Origin: Streptomyces mutomycini
Lineage (GTDB): Bacteria; Actinomycetota; Actinomycetes; Streptomycetales; Streptomycetaceae
NCBI RefSeq assembly: GCF_001700505.1
Contig: NZ_MAPV01000056.1
Coordinates: 1 to 64,000 of the forward strand
Direction: 5' to 3'
Length of the DNA: 64,000 bases
In this document: in pieces, positions 8,780-15,650 of the stretch
How positions within the stretch are numbered: the stretch's first letter is position 1
Layout of the letters: each line of letters begins with the position of its first letter
Notes under the pieces: model-generated
Told to the model about the DNA's origin: nothing
What the model saw: the letters and a program-made list of their open reading frames with translations, nothing else
Databases searched by the model: none
Position numbers and translations under genes: made by a program

Positions 8780-9648
8780 CAGCAGCGCTCCCAGGCGTTG
8801 GTGCAGGCGCGGACGAGGAGATGAGCGGCGCCTTCGCGCCGGTACTCGGCGGTGGCATGGATGTCGTCGGAGGGGGCGAGCCCGGCCAGCGCGACGTCGG
8901 CTGCGGCGGCGAGGGCCTGCCCGCCGGCATCGCTGCCGACGAGTGCGTCCTCGGCGGCGGCCAGCCGTACGGGGACGGGGGCCGCGCCGCTGAAGACCAC
9001 CCGGGCGGTCCGGACGGTGCCCGTCCCGGGGCCCTGCTCCAGAACGACGGCCACGCCGACGGTGGCGAAGTCGCCGTGCCTGCGGGTCAGTTCCTCGAAC
9101 GCCCAGCCGTGATCCGCCGGAAGCGGGGGGAACACCACCTCGGTGAGCAGTTCGTCCGCCTCGACGGCGGTGGAGAAGGTCGCGACGAAGAAGTCCTCGG
9201 CGGTGACGGTGCGGGTGCCGCGTGGCCCGGCGATCACGAACCGGGCGTCCAGCGCGAGGGCCGCGGTGGGCAGCTCGGCGGCCGGGTCGTGGTGGGCGAG
9301 ACTGCCGCAGACGGTGCCGCGGTTGCGGATCTGCGGGTGGCCGATCCGCTCGATCGCGGCGGCCAGCAGCGGCCACCCGTCCCGTACCGCCGGGTCGGCG
9401 GCGGCGCGGGCCTGCCGCACGGCTGCTCCGATGCGGAGGTTGCCCTCCGCATCGACGTGAAGACGCCCGAGCTCCGGGATGCGGGTGATGTCGACGAGTA
9501 CCTCGGGCCTGGCGAGGCGCATGTTCAGCATGGGGATCAGGGACTGGCCGCCCGCCACGACCTTGGCTTCCCGCTCCTCGTCGGCGAGGAGGGCGACCGC
9601 CTCGCCGACGGTGCTGGGGGCGGTGAAGTCGAAGGATGAGGGTTTCAA
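8779..9648 (-). CDS. Molybdenum hydroxylase FAD-binding medium subunit (CoxM-type)
   Basis: Flavin subunit of the hydroxylase. FAD-contacting motifs are AGGQSLIPMLNMR near the N-terminus and TVCGSLAHHDPAAELP about 110-125 residues in. I place the start at TTG 9648 because the protein then begins LKPSSFDF, matching the usual beginning of the family; a GTG at 9699 would add 17 residues of unremarkable sequence and neither has a strong ribosome site. It is the first gene of the M-S-L-G-regulator run and is divergent from the XdhC-like gene. Confidence 0.9.
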   Translation of the reverse strand: MKPSSFDFTAPSTVGEAVALLADEEREAKVVAGGQSLIPMLNMRLARPEVLVDITRIPELGRLHVDAEGNLRIGAAVRQARAAADPAVRDGWPLLAAAIERIGHPQIRNRGTVCGSLAHHDPAAELPTAALALDARFVIAGPRGTRTVTAEDFFVATFSTAVEADELLTEVVFPPLPADHGWAFEELTRRHGDFATVGVAVVLEQGPGTGTVRTARVVFSGAAPVPVRLAAAEDALVGSDAGGQALAAAADVALAGLAPSDDIHATAEYRREGAAHLLVRACTNAWERC

Positions 9649-9795
9649 CCTGCTGCCACCGGTCCTCTCTGGTCGTCGTCGCGCCGTTCCGTTCGACACG
9701 TACGGATCTATCTAGTACCTAAAATGATTTACACTAAAGTTTCTTCTTGGCAAGAGGCTGTCCGATATTTCCCGGTCCGGGATTCCTAGTCCGAG

Positions 9796-10896
9796 GTGAG
9801 CGACATGCAGCACGTCATCGACCAGGCAGTCGCCTGGCAGCGCTCCGGCACCCGCTTCGTCATGGCGACCGTCCTGCGGACCTGGGGCTCGGCCCCGCAC
9901 GCGCCGGGCGCGTCGATGCTGGTGTCCGAGGGCGGCCGTATCGTCGGCAGCGTCTCCGGCGGCTGCGTCGAAGCCGCCGTCTGCGCGATCGCGGAGGAGG
10001 TGCTCGCGGGCGCCGCTTCGACCGTCGAGCGCTGGGGGGTCGGCGACGAGGACGCCTTCGCGGCGGGTCTGACCTGTGGCGGCACGATCGAGGTACTGAT
10101 CCGCGAGGTGGGGCCCGAGGTGCCGCTCGGCCGTGTCGCCGCCGATCTGGCGGCCGGCGTGCCGGTGGCTCTGGTCACTCCCCTCGACGGCGGCGGACTG
10201 GCCGTCGGCGGTGGGACGGTGACCGGCTCCCTGGGTGACCCGCATGCGGACCGAGCGGCGGTCCTGGCCACCGAAGGCATGCTGGGACGGGCCGCGAGTG
10301 GGCTCGTGACCAGCAGAAATGCTGCGGCCGGCGGCGCTGTCTGCGTGCCGGAGCGGGAGCTGCTGGTGCAGTCGTTCGCACCACGGCCGCGGCTGCTGAT
10401 CTTCGGTGCGGCCGAGTTCGCCCGGCCCCTCGCAGGCATCGGCGCCGCGCTCGGACACCGCGTGTCGGTCTGCGACGCCAGGCCCGCCTTCGCGGCGCCC
10501 GAGCGCTTTCCCGGCGCCGACGAGGTGGTCACCGACCGGCCCGAGCGCTGGTTCCGCACCCAGGAGGATCTGGTCGACCTGGGGACCGCAGTGATCGTGC
10601 TGACCCACGACCACCGCTTCGACGTGCCGGTCCTCGCGCTCGCGCTGCGCAGCCGCGCCGGATACGTGGGCGCCATGGGCAGCCGTCGTACGCATCAGGA
10701 CCGGCTCGAACGGCTGCGTGCGGCCGGTACAACCGAGGCGGAAATTGCACGCCTGCGTTCGCCGGTAGGCCTGGATCTCGGCGGCCGGGGACCCGAGGAG
10801 ACCGCCGTGTCGATCATGGCCGAGATCATCGCGGTACGGCGTGGCGGCAGTGGACTGCCGCTCACCTTCCGGACCGGTCCCGTCCACACAGTGTGA
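9796..10896 (+). CDS. XdhC/CoxF-type molybdenum-hydroxylase maturation factor
   Basis: XdhC family proteins bind the molybdenum cofactor and help its sulfuration and insertion into xanthine-dehydrogenase-type enzymes. Visible motifs are APHAPGASM, GSVSGGCVE and CGGTIEV in the N-terminal domain, and a C-terminal NAD-binding-like domain with YVGAMGSRRT and GLDLGGRGPEETAVSI. 366 residues from GTG 9796 (CCGAGG just upstream); an in-frame ATG lies 9 bp later. Divergent from the medium subunit across ~95-145 bp, consistent with service to that enzyme. Confidence 0.9.
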   Translation: MSDMQHVIDQAVAWQRSGTRFVMATVLRTWGSAPHAPGASMLVSEGGRIVGSVSGGCVEAAVCAIAEEVLAGAASTVERWGVGDEDAFAAGLTCGGTIEVLIREVGPEVPLGRVAADLAAGVPVALVTPLDGGGLAVGGGTVTGSLGDPHADRAAVLATEGMLGRAASGLVTSRNAAAGGAVCVPERELLVQSFAPRPRLLIFGAAEFARPLAGIGAALGHRVSVCDARPAFAAPERFPGADEVVTDRPERWFRTQEDLVDLGTAVIVLTHDHRFDVPVLALALRSRAGYVGAMGSRRTHQDRLERLRAAGTTEAEIARLRSPVGLDLGGRGPEETAVSIMAEIIAVRRGGSGLPLTFRTGPVHTV

Positions 10897-10905
10897 CCAT
10901 TTTTG

Positions 10906-10931
10906 AACGACTGTTTTTATGAACACTCGTT
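10906..10931. promoter_or_regulatory. Strong inverted repeat, probable TetR-type operator
   Basis: Arms AACGACTGTT and AACACTCGTT pair at nine of ten positions around a 6-bp spacer, and the symmetry continues two to three bases outward. It lies 9 bp after the XdhC stop and 14-39 bp before the regulator's probable GTG start. Size and placement fit an autoregulatory TetR operator. It would overlap the coding sequence if the more upstream TTG at 10903 were used, which argues against that start. Confidence 0.65.
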
Positions 10932-10944
10932 TAATGTGAGGGCT

Positions 10945-12189
10945 GTGGATCCAGAGAGCAAGGGCCGCCGACGAGCGGCCGGAAGTCCCGCCCCCGATTC
11001 CGGGCAGTCGGCGGCAGCGCCGCGGCGCGCCGGCTCCCACGACCCGGAAGGCAATCGCCGCGCGGTCCTCGATGCCGCCCGGCGGCTGTTCGGCGCGCAC
11101 GGCTACAAGGGTGTCGGGGTCCGCGCCATCGCGGCCGAGGCCGGGGTGACACCCGGCCTGGTGATGGCGTACTTCGGTACCAAGGACGGTCTGTTCCGCG
11201 AGGCGGTCGGGAGCGGAGCGGGTGTCACCGGCGATGTCCTCGGGGCCGACGCCACGGGCGATCTGCCGGCAGCCCTTGCCCGGGCCTACCTGGAACGCTG
11301 GGACCGGCTGCCGGCCGACGATCCCTGGCCGGCGCTGATCCGCTCGGCGGTGAGCCACCCGCCGAGTGCCGAACTGCTGCGCACGATCCTGGAGAAGCAG
11401 GTCGGCGAACCTCTCGCGCGGCTGCTCGGCGACTCGGCCGAGGCGGAGGTGCGCATCGCCATGATCCGCAGCGTCCTCTTCGGCGTGATCATGGAACGCT
11501 ATGTCTTCGCGCACGATCCGGCGGTTTCCGTCCCGACCGGGGACCTCGCCCCCGCACTGACGGACGTGCTCACCACCGCCTTCGGCGACGCCCTCCACCC
11601 CGCCCGCAGACAGGAAAGCGGGGCGGAAGGTGCGGGCGAGGCCGCGTCCACCCGCCCCGAGAGGCCGGAGGCCGAGCGCCCGGACGCCGGACGTTCAAAG
11701 GTCCCGGAAACTCGGCGGTCCGCACCGACGTCCCCCGGCGGGGACGACTCCGCGCCGCCCCTGTTCGACAGGCTGAGCGAGTGCGCACGGCGTCATCAGG
11801 AGCTCGTCGGCAGGACCGTCCGCCAGTACGGCATCAGTCTGCCCGCCTACGAGGTGCTCGCCACGCTGCGGGACGCGGGTGAGCCCTACCGCCGGACGAT
11901 GGGCGAGGTGGCGGCCGCAGGCGCCGTCCGCGCGGGTGGCCTCACCCAGCACGCGGACCGTCTCGAGGCGGTGGGCCTGATCCGGCGGGAGCGCGACACC
12001 GACGACCGCCGGATCGTCCGGCTGTGCCTCACCCCGGAGGGCATCGCGCTGTCCGACCGGGTCGCTGCCGCACGGTCCGCCCAGGAGCACGAGCTGCTTT
12101 CCGGGTTCGGGCCTGCGGACCGGCGCCGGCTGTCGGGGCTGCTCGGCACCCTGGGGAACACGCTCGGGGCCGGTGTCCCGGAGCAGTGA
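10945..12189 (+). CDS. TetR-MarR fusion transcriptional regulator
   Basis: One continuous frame encodes two regulators. Residues ~35-220 (from the GTG at 10945) are a TetR protein: HTH with AVLDAARRLFGAHGYKGVG, then VRAIAAEAGVTPGLVMAYF, followed by a helical ligand domain. A ~45-residue Arg/Pro/Glu-rich linker leads to residues ~270-405, a MarR winged helix with GGLTQHADRLEAVGLIRRER and DTDDRRIVRLCLTPEG. Each half is close to normal full length for its family. The gene follows the XdhC gene in the same direction. The MarR half resembles the separate MarR protein at 4534-5073. TetR-MarR fusions are uncommon to my knowledge; a missed stop between two genes is not seen. Confidence 0.85.
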   Translation: MDPESKGRRRAAGSPAPDSGQSAAAPRRAGSHDPEGNRRAVLDAARRLFGAHGYKGVGVRAIAAEAGVTPGLVMAYFGTKDGLFREAVGSGAGVTGDVLGADATGDLPAALARAYLERWDRLPADDPWPALIRSAVSHPPSAELLRTILEKQVGEPLARLLGDSAEAEVRIAMIRSVLFGVIMERYVFAHDPAVSVPTGDLAPALTDVLTTAFGDALHPARRQESGAEGAGEAASTRPERPEAERPDAGRSKVPETRRSAPTSPGGDDSAPPLFDRLSECARRHQELVGRTVRQYGISLPAYEVLATLRDAGEPYRRTMGEVAAAGAVRAGGLTQHADRLEAVGLIRRERDTDDRRIVRLCLTPEGIALSDRVAAARSAQEHELLSGFGPADRRRLSGLLGTLGNTLGAGVPEQ

Positions 12190-12191
12190 TT

Positions 12192-12235
12192 GCGCTGACG
12201 ATGTCCGTCGTGCACGCGACGGACATCGTCAGCGC
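12192..12235 (+). terminator. Perfect 19-bp hairpin after the fusion regulator
   Basis: Arms of 19 bp (12192-12210 and 12217-12235) pair perfectly around a 6-nt loop TGCACG, starting 3 bp after the stop codon. No T-run follows, as is common in Streptomyces terminators. Confidence 0.75.
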
Positions 12236-13010
12236 CACCGTGAGCTCCTCCTCGTGACCTGGGTCTGAGATTCGCCAGAGCCTCTGCGACGGGCCGGGAG
12301 ACGGGTCAGCGCAGCGCCGCCCGGTTCCCCGAGACAACGCCCGCCACCAGCCCACCACCCACCCCCACACAGCGGGACAGGCCAGGTAGAAGAGGGGAAG
12401 TCTGAGCACTCACCACGCGAAACCGGTGCCTGACCTGCGGTTATGCAGAGGCCGACTCCGGTCGGGTATCGGCCATAGTGTCGGGCATACCGTCGGCCAT
12501 AGTGTCGGTGATCGTGTCGGTCATAGAGTCCGGATTGTTGTCGGATGGATCCCCGCGCCGGCCGCGCATGGCCCTCGCTGCGCAGCCGACCGCGCCGCGC
12601 TACAGGCTGCGGCCTCGAGGACCAGCCAGAGGCCGCAGCTCGGCAGACGCCGCGGTTTTCGTGTGTCAGGGTGTCGGGGCCCGGGGCGGGTGGCTGGTGT
12701 CTGGCACCGGCGACGGAACTCCCGCCCCGGGCGCCTGACAGACGCCCCCTTATGCCGCCGTCATGTCGACCGCCTACGCGCCGTACGGCGGACTCGACAG
12801 CAAAGTTTCCAGTAGCCGGAGAGTGCTGCGGATCGTCGTGGTGAGTGGCCGTACCCGCCGCTGACCTGCCGTGGTGAGTAGCCGGCCGGGAAACTCACCA
12901 CGGTCTCGGGGCCTACTCACCACGGCGGGGTCCACTCACCGCGAACACTCACCACGGCTCTGCCGAACTCACCGTGAAACTCCCCATGGCAGGTCAGCGG
13001 CCTGCCAGCG
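12236..13010. other. Long intergenic region without a supported gene
   Basis: No frame shows convincing protein character. The stretch holds a 12-bp tandem repeat (12469-12545) and, from about 12836, a cluster of GTGGTGAGT and ACTCACCAC words in both orientations that belongs to the larger duplicated segment. Confidence 0.5.
12469..12545. repeat. Degenerate 12-bp tandem repeat
   Basis: Five clear units of the form TCGGNCATAGTG (12469, 12481, 12493, 12505, 12517) followed by two more degenerate ones. Units 1 and 3 are identical. Reads as a repeated four-residue peptide in either direction but no credible gene surrounds it. Confidence 0.8.
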
Positions 13011-13300
13011 TCAGTTGACGACCTGGACCTCACGCACATCGGCCGTGAACTCCGACGCACGGGTCTCGGTGAGCTGGCCGCCGTCGTTGAGGGCGGGCGC
13101 GGTCCAGGTGACGGTCCACGTCGCGGTCGCGGTCCCCTTGAACCGGCCGCCCGGCTGCTCGGAGGAGGGCCGCACGTAGAGGTGCCCGCAGTCCGGCGAC
13201 ATGGCCTTGCCCCGGGACTTCGCGTACGGGGTGCCGGGGCCGTGGCAGGTGACCGTGGTGCCGTCGCCCATCACCCACCGCACCGTCGTCACCCTCGCGG
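12836..13300. repeat. Copy 1 of a diverged direct duplication
   Basis: Matches 14103-14530 over its whole length at high identity, in the same orientation. Each copy has a cluster of ACTCACCAC/GTGGTGAGT words, the identical core CAGGTCAGCGGCCTGCC, then the 3' end of the same gene family. The 800 bp between the copies carries the lipoprotein gene. Confidence 0.75.
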
Positions 13301-13407
13301 TGGCCGTGACGGTGACGCCGCCGGCCGTGGCCGAGGCGGTCGCCGGACCGAACCTCGACGGCGACGGGGTGCCATAAGGCCCAGGGCCCTGCCACGCAGG
13401 GTCGTCG
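13011..13407 (-). pseudogene. C-terminal fragment of a secreted-type Streptomyces protein
   Basis: The frame reads FGPATASATAGGVTVTATAR, then WVMGDGTTVTCHGPGTPY and CGHLYVRPS, ending VQVVN with TGA at 13011. This is the end of a family often labelled ATP/GTP-binding protein in Streptomyces, with a beta-rich domain built around MGDGT and CGH motifs (recollection of the family). A stop lies just upstream at about 13408 and the N-terminal ~200 residues and signal peptide are missing, so it is a 5'-truncated remnant. Confidence 0.65.
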
Positions 13408-13491
13408 TGTCACAGGACGGTCACCACGGCTTCGCCCAGCCCTCACATGTGGAAGCGTGACCCCCTCACTTGATCAGTCCCAGGGGGGACC

Positions 13492-13932
13492 ATGCGCACC
13501 CGCACCACCATCGCCACGCTCTTCGCGGCCGGCCTGCTCTCCACGCTCACCGCATGCAGCGGCGATACCAGCAGCACCGAGGGGGCCAAGCCCGTGCAGA
13601 GCGGCGACGCCTCAGAGATCACACCCGAGCAACAAGCTGCAGCCAGGCATCCGGCCGGACTGCCCGCGGAACCGAACCCCGCACAACGCCAGGTGTACCT
13701 CGAGAGCCTGAACGCCATCGATACAGACATCGTTCACGGCAAGGATGACAAGGCTGTCAGCCGCGGCATCAACCAGTGCGGCACAGTGAAGACCAGCCCG
13801 GACGACCACATCAAGCTCATCAAGACCACGAACTCGCGCTTCACGTCCCCAAATCACCCGGACGGCCACGGCACCATCACGGCCGAGCGCATCCTGCAGG
13901 TCGTGCGCGAAAGCATCTGCCCCGACTTCTGA
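13492..13932 (+). CDS. Small secreted lipoprotein, function unknown
   Basis: 146 residues. The N-terminus has a basic start MRTRTT, a hydrophobic stretch and the lipobox LTAC, so Cys20 should be lipidated and the rest displayed outside the membrane. The mature part is hydrophilic and contains two more cysteines (NQCGTV and ESICPDF near the end) that could form a disulfide. AGGGGGGA precedes the ATG at good spacing. It lies alone between two copies of a duplicated segment; no family recognised. Confidence 0.75.
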   Translation: MRTRTTIATLFAAGLLSTLTACSGDTSSTEGAKPVQSGDASEITPEQQAAARHPAGLPAEPNPAQRQVYLESLNAIDTDIVHGKDDKAVSRGINQCGTVKTSPDDHIKLIKTTNSRFTSPNHPDGHGTITAERILQVVRESICPDF

Positions 13933-14668
13933 CCCCGCCATGGCCGAAGCTCAGAAGACGTACCCCTGCTGCGCATCGTGCCGTTGACTGACGTACTCGT
14001 CGTTCCCCCGCCATCCCCGAGCGTGCACCGCCCTGACCGCTTGTGGCACCGAATCCCTTTTTCGACAATGGAAAGTTTCCAATGGGGGTGGCGTCGCGGA
14101 TTCCTTGTGGTGAGTGGCCGCGCCCGCTTCTGACCTGCGGTGGTGAGTTCTGTCCCGGCAACTCACCACGGCGCGGATGCCTGCTCACCACGGCGGGTGC
14201 ACTCCCCCGCGAAAACTCACCACGGCAGGTCAGCGGCCTGCCGGGTCGGTTGAGGATCTGGACCTCGTGGACGGCGGCGGTGAACTCCGTGGTCCGGGTC
14301 TCGGTGAACGTCCCGCCGTCGTTGAGGGCGGGGGCCGTCCACGTCACGGTCCAGTGCGCGGTCGCGGTGCCCTGGTACCGGCCGCCCGGCTCCTCGTAGG
14401 AGGGCCGCTCGTAGAGGTGCCCGCAGTCCGGCGAAGGCGTCGCACCCCGCGACTTGGCGTACGGGGTGCCGGGGCCGTGGCAGGTGACGGTCGTGCCGTC
14501 ACCCATCGCCCACCGCACCCTCGTGACCTTCGCCGTGGCCCGAACCCAGTTCCGCAGCGTCTCCGGGTTGATCCCCAGATCGGCTGCGACCGATCTGATC
14601 GTCGCTTCCGGCCGCGATTCGTACAGCGCGACCGCATCCGCCTTCAACTGCGGCGGATAGTTCTTCAT
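13877..14668 (-). pseudogene. Chimeric ORF: IS3 OrfA N-terminus fused to the duplicated gene fragment
   Basis: The first ~40 residues (MKNYPPQLKADAVALYESRP and GINPETLRNWVRA) are the helix-turn-helix start of an IS3-family OrfA. The frame then passes at about 14545 into the same C-terminal domain found at 13011-13407 (MGDGTTVTCHGPGTPY, CGHLYERPSYEEPGG, ending VQILN). The family's natural stop has changed to a sense codon here, so translation runs on through non-homologous sequence antisense to the lipoprotein gene. A product of recombination, probably not a functional protein. Confidence 0.65.
14103..14530. repeat. Copy 2 of a diverged direct duplication
   Basis: Second copy of the segment at 12836-13300, same orientation. 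The junction with IS3 sequence lies at its right end near 14545, suggesting insertion or recombination at the IS3 remnant. Confidence 0.75.
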
Positions 14669-14731
14669 GACCACGAGATGTCCGTTCTCAGATCCTCAGG
14701 ATCCAGTGTCTCGTGTGTCCAACATCCGGGG

Positions 14732-14881
14732 TCAAGGCCCCTCCCCGTTAAGCACGAGGTAGCCATAGGGCTCGTACTTTCCCACCGGCCGGAGCGCGAA
14801 GTCGTCGGCAGCGGAGATCTCCAGAACGGGTTGCATCACAATCACATGGGGATGATGCCGGACCCACGGCTGCACCGCCAC
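14732..14881 (-). pseudogene. Possible C-terminal gene fragment
   Basis: Short frame with normal codon character ending LRPVGKYEPYGYLVLNGEGP and TGA at 14732; an in-frame stop lies just before the GTG at 14881. The peptide looks like the end of a soluble protein but I do not recognise the family, and it may be a truncated remnant beside the IS3 pieces. Confidence 0.3.
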
Positions 14882-15119
14882 GGGCTTTCAGCTGGGAGCG
14901 GGCCCGCTAAATGGGCAGTTTCGCGGTGCGCTCCGGGCAGGCGGCACCGCCATTAGGGCATGGCGGTCTGCGCGGTGATCCCGAGAAGCCGCATCACCTT
15001 GAGGGCATCACCGGTGGCAAACACCTCGTTGAGTATGCGGTCCCGCCGCAGGCGGACGAGCGTCGTGACGCTCTTGGAGTGGGCTTGTTCCGCTTTGACG
15101 GACGCCATTGGTGTGGTGG

Positions 15120-15405
15120 TCAGGCTGCGAGTGCGGTCTCGTACTCGCAGCCGGGCTGAGGTAGCCGAGGCTGCTGTGCAGTCGGTGCAAGTTGTACCAA
15201 CCTTCGATGAAATCGAAGATCGCGGTGCGGGCGGCGGCCCGGCTGGGCCAGGCGGAGGTGCCGAGCAGTTCGCGTTCGATGGTCGAGAAGAACGACTCGG
15301 CGAGCGCGTTGTCCCAGCACTGGCCGGTGCGGCCGACCGATAGCCGGACCCCGAACTCTGCTGCCAGGGACGCGAATTGCTGGCTGGTGTATTGCTTGGA
15401 CTCAA
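15120..15405 (-). pseudogene. IS3-family OrfB (rve integrase) C-terminal fragment
   Basis: Frame reads QYTSQQFASLAAEFGVRLS, GQCWDNALAESFFSTIERE (the region of the third catalytic residue) and WYNLHRLHSSLGYLSP, typical of IS3 transposases. It begins abruptly at 15405, losing the first two catalytic acids, and the last residues (YETALAA, stop at 15120) are in another frame. Remnant of the same element that supplied the OrfA piece near 14660. Confidence 0.75.
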
Positions 15406-15479
15406 CCGGTCGTCGCAACGCAGCACGAGCCCTGCCACGTCTGAGGAGTGCGGTGTCCTCGGACTGGACGGCGGCGAGG

Positions 15480-15533
15480 TGTCGGCGACGGCCGAAAAGT
15501 GAACGAGTAACGACACCTGAAAGTTGACCCCCT
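15480..15533 (-). mobile_element. IS21-family right-end remnant (outward, leftward)
   Basis: Read on the minus strand this matches the sequence following istB at 18538-18590: GGGTCA.CTTTCA, then GTCG..ACT.GT.CAC, ending GCCGTCGCCGACA. The terminus TGTCGGCGACG is at 15480. No istB coding remains beside it. Confidence 0.5.
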
Positions 15534-15650
15534 CCAAGGGGTCTGGCTCGTAAGACCCGGTCCGCAGGCGTCCGGGCGTCCGGCCGGGGTAGACGGCTGA
15601 ACGGCCCGGCCCATCGGCGCGGCCAAAACCCAGGAGAGGACACGATCAGC

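Noticed and set aside
5850..8930. Reading the cluster as a genuine aerobic CO dehydrogenase
   Set aside because: The active-site loop lacks the Cys-bearing CO-oxidising signature.
9710..9745. TAAA-TTTA symmetry between coxM-like and xdhC-like genes
   Set aside because: Arms of only four bases in a locally AT-rich stretch; does not resemble the operator at 10906-10931.
10903..10944. TTG 10903 as start of the fusion regulator
   Set aside because: It would put the operator inside the coding sequence and adds 14 residues unlike any TetR start.
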